Positions 1 through 9,524 of a DNA stretch of 64,000 bases are shown here, in pieces; position 1 is the stretch's first letter; each line of letters begins with the position of its first letter. The DNA is from an uncultured Rhodocyclaceae bacterium (GTDB lineage: Bacteria > Pseudomonadota > Gammaproteobacteria > Burkholderiales > Rhodocyclaceae), in the NCBI GenBank assembly GCA_907163075.1, contig CAJQTY010000001.1, positions 434,001 through 498,000 on the forward strand, read 5' to 3'. The notes under the pieces are model-generated. The model did not search any database. It worked only from the letters and a program-made list of their open reading frames with translations, and had not been told where the DNA came from. The translations under genes were made by a program, and so were the position numbers.

Positions 1-2
1 TC

Positions 3-878
3 ATTGCCCGTCTCAAGGCTTACCGCAACCGCGCCGCCACCGCCGACTATGTACCGCGCTATCTGCTGCAGATGAAGTCCGATCAAAAGCACGCGATCGT
101 CGTCGACACCCAGAAATCCCGTCTCTATCTTTACCAGAACGACAATGGCCGGCCACGCTTTGTTGCCGACTACTACATCTCGCACGGCAAGCTCGGCGCG
201 GACAAGAGACGCGAAGGCGACAAAAAGACGCCAACCGGCGTTTATCACGTCACCTCCAGCCTGTCTCCGCAAAAGGTTGGCGACTTCTACGGCACCGGAG
301 CCTTCCCCATCAATTATCCAAATGAGTGGGACAAGCGCCAGGGGCGCAACGGCCACGGCATCTGGCTGCATGGCACGCCTTCGGACACCTTCTCGCGCCC
401 GCCCAAGGCCTCGGACGGCTGCGTCGTGCTCTCCAACGTCGACCTCGATTCGCTCGCCAAGAACCTGCAAATCGGCTTGACGCCCGTCATCATCAGCAAC
501 TCGATCGAGTGGCTCTCGCTTGACGACTGGCAGAACGAGCGCAACGCGTTGAACATGAAGATCGACGAATGGCGTAGTGACTGGGAAAGCCGGGACATCA
601 ATCGCTACCTGAAGCACTATTCGAAGAAATTTCGGACCAACGATCAAAACCTCGAACAGTATGCAAATCAGAAGCGCCAGGTCAATGCCGGCAAGGAATG
701 GATCAAGGTCAAACTGTCCAACATGTCGATGTTCCGCGACCCCGGCAAGGATGAACTGGTGATCGTCACGTTTGAGCAGCATTACCAGAGCAACAATCTC
801 AACAACCAGATGAAAAAAAGCCAGTACTGGATCCGCGAGGACGGCGCCTGGAAGATCGTCTTCGAAGGGGCCGCCTGA
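3..878 (+). CDS. L,D-transpeptidase (YkuD fold) with NTF2-like C-terminal domain, 5' partial
   Basis: Periplasmic peptidoglycan cross-linking or lipoprotein-anchoring enzyme of the YkuD family. The reading frame is open to the left edge, so the true start lies outside; the first in-window ATG (72) is probably internal. The YkuD core includes GIWLHGTP followed by a Cys in SDGCVVLSN (Cys codon at 420). The usual motif is SHGC, so Asp replaces His next to the catalytic Cys, as in some YafK-like members. The last ~110 residues, beginning around [18 protein letters not shown], resemble an NTF2/SnoaL-like domain and end in [15 protein letters not shown], common in this architecture. The stop overlaps the ppiA-type start by one base, so the two are probably cotranscribed. 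Confidence 0.85.
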   Translation: MARLKAYRNRAATADYVPRYLLQMKSDQKHAIVVDTQKSRLYLYQNDNGRPRFVADYYISHGKLGADKRREGDKKTPTGVYHVTSSLSPQKVGDFYGTGAFPINYPNEWDKRQGRNGHGIWLHGTPSDTFSRPPKASDGCVVLSNVDLDSLAKNLQIGLTPVIISNSIEWLSLDDWQNERNALNMKIDEWRSDWESRDINRYLKHYSKKFRTNDQNLEQYANQKRQVNAGKEWIKVKLSNMSMFRDPGKDELVIVTFEQHYQSNNLNNQMKKSQYWIREDGAWKIVFEGAA

Positions 879-1441
879 TGTTCCACAGACTCGCGATGCT
901 CGGCGCCGGACTACTGCTCTCGACAAGCGCCCTGGCCTCGCCTGCCGTCGAAATGCAGACCAGCTTGGGCACTATTGTCATTGAGCTCAATTCGGAAAAA
1001 TCCCCCGTCACCGTCAAGAACTTCCTGCAATACGCCAAAGACGGTTTCTACAACGGCACGATTTTTCACCGCGTCATCGACGGTTTCATGATCCAGGGCG
1101 GCGGCCTCATGAAAGACATGAGTGAAAAACCAACCGCCAGCCAGATTCTCAATGAGTCGAAAAACGGCCTCAAGAACGAGCGCGGAACGATTTCCATGGC
1201 GCGCCGTGCGGAACCGAACTCGGCAACGGCGCAGTTCTTCATCAACCACATCGACAATTCCAGCCAGCTCGACTATCCGCTCAATGGCGGCGGTTACGCC
1301 GTATTCGGCAAGGTCACGCAAGGCATGGACGTCGTCGACAAGATCGCCAAGGTGCCGACCGGCAACCGTGCCATGCACAAGGATGTTCCGCTCGAACCCG
1401 TGCTGATCCAGTCCGTAAAAATCATCTCCGATAAAAAGTAA
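878..1441 (+). CDS. ppiA: Periplasmic peptidyl-prolyl cis-trans isomerase, cyclophilin type
   Basis: Cyclophilin that isomerises X-Pro bonds in exported proteins. The N-terminus is a signal peptide (hydrophobic [16 protein letters not shown], cleavage predicted near residue 20). The mature domain has the family motifs [14 protein letters not shown] (catalytic Arg), AQFFINH and YAVFGKV. At 187 residues it has the usual PpiA length. The ATG overlaps the TGA of the transpeptidase gene and a cytoplasmic paralogue follows 9 bases downstream, giving a three-gene operon. The family assignment is firm; the substrates are unknown. Confidence 0.93.
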   Translation: MFHRLAMLGAGLLLSTSALASPAVEMQTSLGTIVIELNSEKSPVTVKNFLQYAKDGFYNGTIFHRVIDGFMIQGGGLMKDMSEKPTASQILNESKNGLKNERGTISMARRAEPNSATAQFFINHIDNSSQLDYPLNGGGYAVFGKVTQGMDVVDKIAKVPTGNRAMHKDVPLEPVLIQSVKIISDKK

Positions 1442-1450
1442 GGAATCCTC

Positions 1451-1942
1451 ATGATCAAGCTGCACACCAATTTTGGCGTCATCACCCTCGAACTCGATGC
1501 CGAAAAGGCGCCTGAATCGGCCAAGAACTTTCTCGCCTACGCCGAAGCCGGGCACTACGACAATACCGTTTTCCACCGTGTCATCCCCGGCTTCATGATT
1601 CAGGGCGGCGGATTCGAACCGGGCATGAAGCAGAAGCCGTGCAGGGATCCGATCAAGAACGAAGCGGACAATGGCCTTAAGAACAACGCCTACACCGTCG
1701 CCATGGCGCGAACCTCGGAACCGCACTCGGCCACCGCGCAGTTTTTCATCAACGTCGCCGACAACGACTTCCTGAACTTCAAGGCGCCGAATGCCAACGG
1801 CTGGGGCTACTGCGTTTTCGGCAAGGTTGTTGAAGGCAGTGACGTGGTAGACAAGATCAAGGGCGTCAAGACGGGCACCGCGGGCTTCCACCAGGACGTG
1901 CCAAAAGAGGACGTCATCATCGAGCGCGCTGAAGTCTGCTAA
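1451..1942 (+). CDS. ppiB: Cytoplasmic peptidyl-prolyl cis-trans isomerase B
   Basis: Single-domain cyclophilin of 163 residues without a signal peptide. It starts [16 protein letters not shown], the usual PpiB beginning. Motifs are [36 protein letters not shown] and [19 protein letters not shown] Shine-Dalgarno-like AAGGAA lies 5-6 bases before the ATG. It sits directly after the exported paralogue, so a compartment-specific pair is encoded in one operon. lpxH follows 31 bases later on the same strand. Confidence 0.95.
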   Translation: MIKLHTNFGVITLELDAEKAPESAKNFLAYAEAGHYDNTVFHRVIPGFMIQGGGFEPGMKQKPCRDPIKNEADNGLKNNAYTVAMARTSEPHSATAQFFINVADNDFLNFKAPNANGWGYCVFGKVVEGSDVVDKIKGVKTGTAGFHQDVPKEDVIIERAEVC

Positions 1943-1973
1943 AAGACGTGCTTCGGTCAGGTCTGAATTCATC

Positions 1974-2717
1974 GTGATCCTGTTCATTTCAGACCTCCAC
2001 CTTTCACCCCTGGCGCCTGGGACCACGCGCCTCTTCCTCGACTTTCTCGGCGGCCGCGCGCGTACCGCCGAGCATCTCTATATTCTCGGCGATCTCTTTG
2101 AAGTTTGGCCGGGCGACGACTGCATAGATCATCCCGAAGACGTATTCAATGCCGGAATCGTCGACGCCCTGCGCACCTTGACCGATTCCGGGGTCCGTCT
2201 GTCTTTAATGCACGGCAATCGCGATTTCCTGCTTGGTCGGGTATTCGCCCTGCGCAGCGGAGCCAACCTCCTGCCGGACCCTTACATCCTGTCGCTGCCG
2301 ACCTGGCAATTCGTACTCTCGCACGGCGACATGCTGTGTACCGCCGACCGCGAATACCAGGCCTTTCGCGCGCAGGTTCGCGCCCCTGCCTGGCACGCCG
2401 CCTTTCTCGCAAAACCGCTGAAAGAACGCATCGCCATTGCCGGCGCATTGCGCCAGCAGAGTGAAAATTCAAAGCGTGAAAAGCTGAAACAGGCACGACA
2501 GTACCAGATGGATCTCGACCCTGGCGCCACGGACGACTTTCTGCGCGAACACGGTTACGCCACCTTCATTCACGGCCACACGCATCTCCCGGCCATCCAC
2601 GATCACCTGGTTGACGGTATCCACGTCGAACGCTGGGTAATGTCCGACTGGCACGAGGATCGCGGCGAGTGCCTAAGATGGGACGGGCAGCACCTCAGCC
2701 GGGAAGTGCTGCGCTAA
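1974..2717 (+). CDS. lpxH: UDP-2,3-diacylglucosamine diphosphatase
   Basis: Lipid A biosynthesis: hydrolyses UDP-2,3-diacylglucosamine to lipid X and UMP at the inner membrane. It is a calcineurin-like metallophosphatase with ordered metal-binding motifs: FISDLHL at the N-terminus, ILGDLFEVWPGDD, MHGNRDFLLG, LSHGD and FIHGHTHLP. The start is a GTG at 1974, giving MILFISDLHL, the family N-terminus; no in-frame ATG lies close upstream. At 247 residues it is the normal length. ppiB-lpxH adjacency is also found in E. coli. Confidence 0.95.
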   Translation: MILFISDLHLSPLAPGTTRLFLDFLGGRARTAEHLYILGDLFEVWPGDDCIDHPEDVFNAGIVDALRTLTDSGVRLSLMHGNRDFLLGRVFALRSGANLLPDPYILSLPTWQFVLSHGDMLCTADREYQAFRAQVRAPAWHAAFLAKPLKERIAIAGALRQQSENSKREKLKQARQYQMDLDPGATDDFLREHGYATFIHGHTHLPAIHDHLVDGIHVERWVMSDWHEDRGECLRWDGQHLSREVLR

Positions 2718-2801
2718 GCTTCGCTTTTGCTCGTCGCGGGTCATCCCCGTTCGCCCGATGATAAAATCAAACCCTCCGTATTTCAGCGCTCGGGATATTT
2801 T

Positions 2802-3680
2802 ATGAACACTATCGTTTCTGTGGCCGCCCCCAACCCGCTTGATGCCGAAATCACGCGCAACGTCGCTGCGGCGCTGGCCGAGGATGTCGGAAGCGGCGAT
2901 CTCACCGCTCAACTGGTGCCGGTCGGAGTGATTACACGGGCCACGGTTGTTTCCCGCGAAGCAGCCGTGCTATGCGGCACGGCTTGGTTTGATCGCTGTT
3001 TCAAGGAAGTCGATCCGACGATCTCGATCGCCTGGAAAGTGGCTGACGGCGACCGCGTCGTGCCCGACCAGATACTGTGCCAGATGGAAGGCCCGGCCCG
3101 CGCGCTGCTAACCGGCGAACGTACCGCGCTCAATTTTCTGCAACTGCTGTCCGGCGTCGCGACCAAAGCGCGGCAATATGCCGACGCCGTAGCCGGCACC
3201 AAGGCCCGGGTGGTAGACACGCGCAAGACGCTCCCCGGCCTGCGCCTGGCACAAAAGTTCGCGGTCAAATGCGGCGGCGGTGACAATCATCGCCTTGGCC
3301 TGTACGACGCCATTCTGATCAAGGAAAACCATATCCTCGCCGCCGGCAGTATCGCGGCGGCAATGGCCGCGGCAAAAAAACTGGCCGACGCGACAGGCGG
3401 CGAGTGCAAGTTCATCCAGGTCGAGGTTGAAACCTTCTCGGAGTTAAATCAGGCGCTCGATGCCGGAGCAAAAATGATTTTGCTCGACAACATGAGTCTA
3501 GACCAGATGCGCAAAGCCGTAGAATTTACGGCGGGTCGCGCAGTCCTTGAAGCCTCGGGCAACGTCACCTTCGATACGGTGCGCGGCATCGCCGAAACCG
3601 GCGTCGATCGTATCTCGATTGGCGGATTGACGAAGGATGTACGGGCACTGGATCTCTCAATGCGCTTTCAGGCCAAGTAA
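2802..3680 (+). CDS. nadC: Nicotinate-nucleotide pyrophosphorylase (carboxylating)
   Basis: Quinolinate phosphoribosyltransferase of de novo NAD synthesis: quinolinate plus PRPP gives nicotinate mononucleotide. Motifs are [15 protein letters not shown] near the N-terminus, the [15 protein letters not shown] segment, [30 protein letters not shown] and the C-terminal LEASGNVT and [10 protein letters not shown]. The frame extends upstream to 2727, but the ATG at 2802 ([14 protein letters not shown]) gives the normal 292-residue protein. Confidence 0.95.
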   Translation: MNTIVSVAAPNPLDAEITRNVAAALAEDVGSGDLTAQLVPVGVITRATVVSREAAVLCGTAWFDRCFKEVDPTISIAWKVADGDRVVPDQILCQMEGPARALLTGERTALNFLQLLSGVATKARQYADAVAGTKARVVDTRKTLPGLRLAQKFAVKCGGGDNHRLGLYDAILIKENHILAAGSIAAAMAAAKKLADATGGECKFIQVEVETFSELNQALDAGAKMILLDNMSLDQMRKAVEFTAGRAVLEASGNVTFDTVRGIAETGVDRISIGGLTKDVRALDLSMRFQAK

Positions 3681-4060
3681 TCGTTAAATAGTCAAATCGA
3701 GAAACAACGGTGTTCTCCTGGTTTGACGGCCCGCCGATGGCTTTTCCGAAAAATTAGCTCGACGCCGGGTTGTCCAGCCGTTACAATCCGCCCCGTGCAT
3801 TGCAAGTAGCGCATCTTTTGCGCTTTTTGGCAGATCACAACGCGCTTCGCGAACCTGGCCGCATCTCTAAAGCCCTCCTGCCTTCTGGTGTCGATTCCTT
3901 GAACACCGCCCTGGCACAAAGCTTTTGTGCCGAAAAGTACTGAATTCTCTCGCTCTGGCAGAGTCTCTCTCAACTATTTCGTTGGTTGGCGTTGCATTTA
4001 TTTGCGTCCGTGCGCCGAATGTTTTCGGCCGCATGGCGCTGTTCCGTACGAAAGAGATTC
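3681..4060. other. Intergenic region, leader of the DEAD-box helicase gene
   Basis: This 380-base stretch has no convincing gene. A near-perfect hairpin (stem GGCACAAA/TTTGTGCC, 3913-3931) lies about 130 bases before the helicase start. Long structured leaders are common for cold-inducible DEAD-box helicase genes, so an untranslated leader is a reasonable reading. No promoter hexamers could be assigned with confidence. Confidence 0.4.
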
Positions 4061-5512
4061 ATGACATTTGCAGAAATCGGGCTTAACGAAGCCCTCCTCA
4101 AAGCCTTAAATGCTTCTGGTTACACCGAACCCACGCCCGTTCAGGCGCAAGCCATTCCTGCCGCGATCGAGGGACGCGATCTGATGGTTTCGTCGCAAAC
4201 CGGGTCGGGCAAGACCGCCGCCTTCATGCTGCCGGCACTGCACCGCTTTGCCACACAGGAACGCCCGGCCTTCGCGACACCGCGCCGCACGGCAAATCAG
4301 GAGCACCAGTCGGCTCGCTCACGCGGCAACGGTCGCCCGCGTTTCCAGCCGGCACAGCCGAAGATGCTGGTGCTCACGCCGACCCGCGAACTCGCCCTGC
4401 AGGTCACGGCGGCGGCCGACAAGTACGCCGGCCAGTTGCGCCATCTGAAGGCCGTTGCCATCCTTGGCGGCATGCCCTATCCGAAGCAGATGGAACTGCT
4501 GTCGCGCAACCCGGAAATTCTGGTCGCCACACCGGGGCGACTGATCGACCACATGGAGTCGGGCAAGATCGATTTCGCGCAACTGCAGATTCTCGTCCTC
4601 GACGAAGCCGATCGCATGCTTGACATGGGTTTCATCGAGGATATCGAAAAGATCGTCGCGGCCACTCCGGCGTCGCGCCAGACCATGCTTTTCTCGGCCA
4701 CGCTCGATGGGACAGTCGGCCAGATGGCGCGCAAGATGACGCGCGAAGCACTGATCATCCAGGTCGACGCGTCACACACCAAGCATGAAAACATCGAGCA
4801 ACGCATGCACTTCGTCGACGACCTGTCGCACAAGAATCGCCTGCTCGACCATTTGTTGCGCGATATCACGATTGATCAGGCCGTCGTTTTCACGGCCACC
4901 AAGCGCGACGCCGATACGATCTCCGACCGCTTAAACATTGCCGGTTTCAACGCGGCCGCACTGCATGGCGACATGCACCAGGGCGCCCGCAACCGAACGC
5001 TCAACGCGATGCGCCGCGGGCAGGTTCAAATTCTCGTTGCTACCGATGTGGCGGCACGCGGGATTGATGTGCCGACCATTACTCACGTATTCAACTACGA
5101 TCTGCCAAAGTTTGCCGAAGACTATGTGCACCGTATTGGCCGCACTGGCCGTGCGGGCAGGAACGGCCTGGCAATTTCTCTTGTCAATCATGCCGAGCAC
5201 TTCAATGTCCGCAAGATCGAGCGCTTTACCCAGCAGATGATTCCGGTTGAGGTCGTTGCCGGTCACGAACCGACGCGCCGCGCGCCAACCGGCAATGGAC
5301 GTCCCGGCGCCAAGCCGCACGGCCGCCCGGGATGGAAAAGCGCCGAGCATCGCGGCCAGGGCAAGCCCTCGTCGAATCGCAATGAGGGGCGTTTCGGCAA
5401 ACCGGCTACACCGAAGCCTGAGGGCCTTGCCCGCACCCCGCACCGCGATGGCGCAAAGAACGGCCGAACCGGTGCTGATGGCGGCAATCGTCGAACCTAC
5501 GGCGGCCGCTAA
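4061..5512 (+). CDS. DEAD-box ATP-dependent RNA helicase, RhlE-like
   Basis: RNA remodelling helicase. It carries the full motif set: Q motif (GYTEPTPVQAQAIP), Walker A SQTGSGKT, Ia PTRELALQ, II DEAD, III SAT, then in the second RecA domain ARGIDVP and HRIGRTGRAG. The region between motifs I and Ia has an Arg/Gln-rich insertion of roughly 35 residues (about residues 65-100). The last ~95 residues form a basic, Gly/Arg/Pro-rich low-complexity tail, probably for RNA contact. The ATG at 4061 (MTFAEIGLN) fits the family start; the longer frame from 3986 is unlikely. A terminator follows directly. Confidence 0.93.
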   Translation: MTFAEIGLNEALLKALNASGYTEPTPVQAQAIPAAIEGRDLMVSSQTGSGKTAAFMLPALHRFATQERPAFATPRRTANQEHQSARSRGNGRPRFQPAQPKMLVLTPTRELALQVTAAADKYAGQLRHLKAVAILGGMPYPKQMELLSRNPEILVATPGRLIDHMESGKIDFAQLQILVLDEADRMLDMGFIEDIEKIVAATPASRQTMLFSATLDGTVGQMARKMTREALIIQVDASHTKHENIEQRMHFVDDLSHKNRLLDHLLRDITIDQAVVFTATKRDADTISDRLNIAGFNAAALHGDMHQGARNRTLNAMRRGQVQILVATDVAARGIDVPTITHVFNYDLPKFAEDYVHRIGRTGRAGRNGLAISLVNHAEHFNVRKIERFTQQMIPVEVVAGHEPTRRAPTGNGRPGAKPHGRPGWKSAEHRGQGKPSSNRNEGRFGKPATPKPEGLARTPHRDGAKNGRTGADGGNRRTYGGR

Positions 5513-5525
5513 TTCGCTGTTGCTC

Positions 5526-5553
5526 AAAAAACCCGCGGCATGCGGGTTTTTTT
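5526..5553 (+). terminator. Rho-independent terminator after the DEAD-box helicase
   Basis: An A-run, then stem ACCCGC, loop GGCAT, stem GCGGGT, then a run of eight T, beginning 14 bases after the helicase stop. The A-run on the other side could allow weak bidirectional use. Confidence 0.85.
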
Positions 5554-5643
5554 ACGGACTTCGCCTTTTTGCGCAATGATCAGGGACAATTTACCGCTCA
5601 ATCATTTCGGCATCCACCGCCGTAGCACTAAAGGAAGGATTTC

Positions 5644-6120
5644 ATGAGCCAAGAACTGATCACGAACTGGGGCGAACACGATAGTTCACTGCAAAAAATT
5701 CTGGTGCTGGCGTCAACACGACTCAGCATTTTTGATGATGACCTGTCAAAGCTGAGACTCGAACGTCCCGATAACACCGATATCCTGCGCCGTTTTCTCA
5801 GTAGCGACAGGCAACATCTGTTGCGGATCGTTCTCAAAAACGCCGAACCCCTTCGGCGCGACAGCCCACGCCTGATGAAGTTGCTCGCGACCTTTCCGCA
5901 AAACATGCGGGTTTACGAATGCCCGCCAAATCTCGCCTCGCTCAACGATTCACTGCTTATCGCCGACGACCGGCACGCTCTTATCCGCTTTCACAAAGAT
6001 AATGTACGCTCCAAGGTATTGAGTGACATGCCCGAAGAATGCAGGCCCTATGTGCACCGTTTTGAAGAAATAATGACTGAGGGTGGTGAACAGATCTGCG
6101 CCACAACGCTAGGTTTATAA
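5644..6120 (+). CDS. Conserved hypothetical protein, DUF7931-like
   Basis: A 158-residue soluble protein without signal peptide or membrane segments. AAGGAAGG lies 7-8 bases before the ATG, so the start is well supported. The layout (LASTRLSIFDDDLSKL, FLSSDRQHLLRIVLKNAE, LIADDRHALIRF) recalls the half phospholipase-D-like fold of DUF7931 proteins, where short LIADDRxALIR segments recur. The HKD catalytic motif is absent, so no nuclease or lipase activity should be assumed. It stands alone between two terminators and its function is unknown. Confidence 0.7.
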   Translation: MSQELITNWGEHDSSLQKILVLASTRLSIFDDDLSKLRLERPDNTDILRRFLSSDRQHLLRIVLKNAEPLRRDSPRLMKLLATFPQNMRVYECPPNLASLNDSLLIADDRHALIRFHKDNVRSKVLSDMPEECRPYVHRFEEIMTEGGEQICATTLGL

Positions 6121-6172
6121 AATGCTGATTGATTGGTGCACTGCAAAACAGACGCTCTACTCCAGCGTATGA

Positions 6173-6181
6173 TGCTATAAT
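6173..6181 (+). promoter_or_regulatory. Extended -10 promoter of the Ala-rich lipoprotein gene
   Basis: TGCTATAAT: a perfect -10 hexamer (6176-6181) with the TGN extension. The -35 region is poor, which the extended -10 could offset. It implies a leader of about 75 bases before the ATG at 6266. Confidence 0.5.
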
Positions 6182-6265
6182 TTCGCTCTGATTGGCTTAC
6201 ACGTCGGTCAACCAAATCCAATTTGGTTCGTTGTTGTAATTTTATTATTGATAGGAACTCCTTAA

Positions 6266-6532
6266 ATGAAGAACTCGCTCCTCGTTGCCGCTCTCGTCGC
6301 CCTGACTCTTACCGCTTGCGGCAAGAAAGAAGAAGCCACTCCGGCACCTGCTCCCGCCGCTGCACCGGCCGCTACCGCTCCGGCCGCCGAACCGGCCAAG
6401 CCTGCTGAAGCCGCAGCTCCGGCGCCTGCCGCTGCCGATGCCGCCAAGCCCGCTGAAGCCGCCACTCCGGCCGCTGCCGATGCCAAGCCCGCTGAAGCCG
6501 CCGCTCCGGCCGCCGACGCCGCCAAGAAGTAA
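6266..6532 (+). CDS. Small alanine/proline-rich lipoprotein
   Basis: An 88-residue lipoprotein. The signal peptide ends in a lipobox LTAC (Cys near residue 18), followed by GKKEEAT and then almost only Ala, Pro, Glu, Lys and Asp. The tail contains imperfect tandem units resembling KPAEAAAPA, repeated about four times. It is probably an extended, unstructured envelope tether. Such sequences are frequent in Rhodocyclales, but no enzyme role is implied. It has its own promoter and terminator and is monocistronic. Because of the repeats, its length may vary between strains. Confidence 0.8.
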   Translation: MKNSLLVAALVALTLTACGKKEEATPAPAPAAAPAATAPAAEPAKPAEAAAPAPAAADAAKPAEAATPAAADAKPAEAAAPAADAAKK

Positions 6533-6546
6533 TAGTTTCTTGCGCG

Positions 6547-6575
6547 AAAAAGCCGGCATGAGCCGGCTTTTTTTC
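6547..6575 (+). terminator. Rho-independent terminator after the lipoprotein gene
   Basis: Stem AGCCGGC, loop ATGA, stem GCCGGCT, then seven to eight T. The A-run upstream could also terminate the opposing MBL-fold gene, which ends at 6601. Confidence 0.85.
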
Positions 6576-6600
6576 GACCAATGAAACGCGCCTGTAGCGC

Positions 6601-7371
6601 TCAAAACAACTGGCGCCAAGCCAAACCATCTTCCTGACAAGCAACGCCAATCCAGTCGTGAGCACAGTCCAAGGCTGTCGCCAAAGCATTCACCGCCAAG
6701 TCCGGGCGGTTATTCTGCTCACTAAGGTGCGCGGCAACAATATGCTGAAGCTGCTTCGTTTCGATCTGTTTCAGCAACGAAGCGGCCTGATCGTTTTCCA
6801 GATGCCCAAAATTCCCGGCAATTCGTCGTTTCAGCGCATTCGGATAGTCTGACGCGGCCAGGAGCCTCGCATCGTGGTTGCACTCGAGAACCAGGGCATC
6901 ACAGGCGCGCAAGACATCAGCAATGTGCGGCGTGATCGACCCGCTATCAGTCAGCACGCCCAGGCGGTGCACTCCATTCGAAAAAGTGTACTGAACCGGT
7001 TCGCGTGCGTCATGCGGAACCGGAAAAGGACAAACTTCGATGCCACCGATAGCCAAGGAACCATGGCTGTCGACCAGACGACACTCGGGCAGGGCCGATT
7101 TGCCGCGAGGGGCGGCAATATAGGTGCCATGCGTCAGATAAACCGGAATCCCGAAACGGCTGGCGAACTTGAAAACCCCGGCGATATGATCGCTGTGTTC
7201 GTGGGTGACCAGCAGTCCCGTAATTTCTTCAGGTGAAATCGCCAGACGCCCCAGTTTTTCGACCATTGCGCGGACGGAAAAGCCACAGTCGAGAAGCAGC
7301 TTGGTGTCGCCGGCATCGACGACCAGGGAATTACCCTGGCTGCCGCTGCCGAGCGAGGCAAAACGCATCAC
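6601..7371 (-). CDS. MBL-fold metallo-hydrolase, YycJ/WalJ-like
   Basis: A 256-residue metallo-beta-lactamase-fold hydrolase. It begins MRFASLGSGSQGNSLVV, typical of the YycJ/WalJ subgroup, then has the metal motif VTHEHSDH and a downstream ECNHD. YycJ proteins are reported as 5'-to-3' exonucleases in Firmicutes; activity here is inferred by family only. Its ATG overlaps the bamC stop by four bases, so it is translationally coupled to dapA-bamC. Confidence 0.85.
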   Translation of the reverse strand: MMRFASLGSGSQGNSLVVDAGDTKLLLDCGFSVRAMVEKLGRLAISPEEITGLLVTHEHSDHIAGVFKFASRFGIPVYLTHGTYIAAPRGKSALPECRLVDSHGSLAIGGIEVCPFPVPHDAREPVQYTFSNGVHRLGVLTDSGSITPHIADVLRACDALVLECNHDARLLAASDYPNALKRRIAGNFGHLENDQAASLLKQIETKQLQHIVAAHLSEQNNRPDLAVNALATALDCAHDWIGVACQEDGLAWRQLF

Positions 7372-8507
7372 TTCAACTGGTCGTAGAGCAGATTGAGGAT
7401 TTTCTTGGATGTTTCGGACTGGTCAATACCGCCCTCAAAGGACAGCACCTGCACTGTCGTCAAGGCACCTTCATCCTTGACGAAGATACGGTACTTCGAT
7501 TGAGGTGGGGGACCGTCGCCCTTCCAGAACGCCATCTTCGACAGAAAGCCCTCTTCCTTCTTCTGTCCGTCGGTTTCCGGATCGACATAGCGAACGAAAT
7601 ACAATCCCTTGGAACGATCACGGTCTTCCACCGTGAAACCGACGCGATCAAGTGCCAATCCGACGCGACGCCAGGCGCGATCAAATGACTCCTGAACCTC
7701 GAGTGTACCCGCCCCGTCGTTGCCGCGCGACAGTTTGGCCCTGTCGAGCGGTTTTTCCCTGACCGCTGCAACTTGAGCATCCGCGCGTTTCTGATCGCTG
7801 CCAAAGCGAACCATCAGACGACGCAGCATTTCCGCCTCGAGTTCCGGATCGGGATCACGGGGCTGCCACTTGGTCTGATCTCTTCCTTCCGTAACGTACA
7901 CTTCATACATGCCGCGATGGCTGATGAAAATATCCGTTGTTCCCTGCTCGCTACCGGGCTCGAAGCGAGTACGGAATTTGTCGCGTTCAGCGGTCGAATA
8001 GAGCGCGTCGAAGACTTTTCCGAGATACTTGCGCAAGCCGTCATTCCCCAGCTTGGCGCGGTCTTCTGCCCAGTCGGTCTCCATCACCCCCGCCTCCGGC
8101 AGTTCGAGCTTGATCAGGAAACCGGTTTCCTGCCAGAACTCCTTGACTGTGTCCCAGAGTTTGTCGGGCGTTTCGGCAACGACCAGCCAGCGCTGATTAC
8201 CCGAACGCTCGATACGCGCCTTGTCGACCTGAGGCAAAACTTCGCTCGGCTGCTGTGCCTTGGCCTGCGGCGAGCGCTCGCCGGCATAAGTCGAGAAGGT
8301 CGCGGTTCCCTTGCCGGCCGTATCCGGCACGGCAAAACGGTCGTCCCGCGCCGGCGAGGTCAGATCAGGCGGAACTTCAAGCGCCGGCACCTTGACCGCG
8401 GAAGCCGACTTATAGTCAATTTTCTTGGGTTCAAGACCGATACTGCTGCAGGCTGCCAGCACTACCGCCAACAAACAAAGCGTCAAACGGGAAACAACAC
8501 ATTTCAT
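7368..8507 (-). CDS. bamC: Outer membrane protein assembly factor BamC
   Basis: Lipoprotein subunit of the BAM complex, which inserts beta-barrel proteins in the outer membrane. A signal peptide with lipobox LAAC is followed by the unstructured N-terminal region and two helix-grip domains (residues ~100-220 and ~270-379; marks: WDTVKEFWQETGF and WRRVGLALDRVGFTVEDRDRSKG). It is 379 residues, slightly longer than the E. coli protein. It sits 23 bases after dapA, the conserved dapA-bamC order of Proteobacteria. Confidence 0.93.
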   Translation of the reverse strand: MKCVVSRLTLCLLAVVLAACSSIGLEPKKIDYKSASAVKVPALEVPPDLTSPARDDRFAVPDTAGKGTATFSTYAGERSPQAKAQQPSEVLPQVDKARIERSGNQRWLVVAETPDKLWDTVKEFWQETGFLIKLELPEAGVMETDWAEDRAKLGNDGLRKYLGKVFDALYSTAERDKFRTRFEPGSEQGTTDIFISHRGMYEVYVTEGRDQTKWQPRDPDPELEAEMLRRLMVRFGSDQKRADAQVAAVREKPLDRAKLSRGNDGAGTLEVQESFDRAWRRVGLALDRVGFTVEDRDRSKGLYFVRYVDPETDGQKKEEGFLSKMAFWKGDGPPPQSKYRIFVKDEGALTTVQVLSFEGGIDQSETSKKILNLLYDQLK

Positions 8508-8530
8508 CGGGTATTCCTGAAAACCGGTGA

Positions 8531-9415
8531 TTAAGCCAACAAGCCCGCCTGCCGCATCGCGCCGCGAACACGTTCATGGCAATCCGGCGACAACGGTGTC
8601 AAAGGCAAACGAATGCCTTCCTTGATCAGGCCAAGCTGCTGACACGCCCACTTGACCGGGATCGGGTTGGCCTCGCAGAACAGTTGGCGATGCAGCGCCA
8701 GCATGCGGAAATGCAACGCACGTGCCGTGGCCAGATCGCCCTTGATTGCCGCGACGCACATTTCATGCATCAGGCGTGGTGCGACGTTGGCCACCACCGA
8801 AACATTCCCCTGCCCGCCCAGAAGCATCAACGCGCACGCGCTTGGATCATCGCCGCTATAGACGGCAAAGCCTTCGGGCCTGCGCGCAATCAGTTCGCAA
8901 GCCCGGTCGATACTGCCGGTCGCATCCTTGATACCGACAATGTTCGGTATCTCGGCCAGACGCAAGGTCGTTTCGTTGCTCACGTCGGCCACGGTACGAC
9001 CCGGAACGTTATACAGGATGACCGGGATGTCCACCGCTTCGGCAATGGTCCTGAAGTGCCGGTAGAGTCCTTCCTGAGTTGGCTTATTGTAGTAAGGCAC
9101 AACGGACAGCGCCGCATCGGCTCCCGCCTGTTTGGCATAACGTGTCATCTCAACGGCTTCGGCCGTTGAATTGGCACCCGTGCCGGCAATGACAGGAATC
9201 CTGCCCGCCGAATGCTCGACAACCACCCGGATCAACTCATGATGCTCTTCCACGTCGACGGTCGGTGACTCACCCGTGGTGCCGACCACGACAATGGCGT
9301 CGGTCCCTTCCTGCACATGAAAGTCGACCAGACGGCGCATGCCATCGAGATCAAGGCTTCCGTCTTCATTCATCGGGGTAACAATGGCGACCAAGGATCC
9401 GGCAATTGTGTTCAT
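8531..9415 (-). CDS. dapA: 4-hydroxy-tetrahydrodipicolinate synthase
   Basis: Lysine and diaminopimelate pathway enzyme condensing pyruvate with aspartate semialdehyde. A TIM-barrel aldolase with [10 protein letters not shown] (Thr pair of the active site), [14 protein letters not shown] (Tyr), NVPGRT and the Schiff-base lysine in VGIKDATG. The ATG at 9415 gives [19 protein letters not shown] two codons upstream is possible but less likely. The 294-residue length is normal. First gene of dapA-bamC-MBL. Confidence 0.96.
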   Translation of the reverse strand: MNTIAGSLVAIVTPMNEDGSLDLDGMRRLVDFHVQEGTDAIVVVGTTGESPTVDVEEHHELIRVVVEHSAGRIPVIAGTGANSTAEAVEMTRYAKQAGADAALSVVPYYNKPTQEGLYRHFRTIAEAVDIPVILYNVPGRTVADVSNETTLRLAEIPNIVGIKDATGSIDRACELIARRPEGFAVYSGDDPSACALMLLGGQGNVSVVANVAPRLMHEMCVAAIKGDLATARALHFRMLALHRQLFCEANPIPVKWACQQLGLIKEGIRLPLTPLSPDCHERVRGAMRQAGLLA

Positions 9416-9524
9416 GAGCAAAGCACCAAAAAATTGAGGAAGTGATTTTAACCGAAGGCGTACTGCGGGACCATGAAAAACGCGGCTAACGCAAATCGGC
9501 TGACAGAAATATCAGAAAACCCGG

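Noticed and set aside
911-2026. 371-codon minus-strand frame opposite the two cyclophilins
   Set aside because: The two plus-strand cyclophilin genes are certain; the antisense frame repeats itself because the two genes are paralogous.
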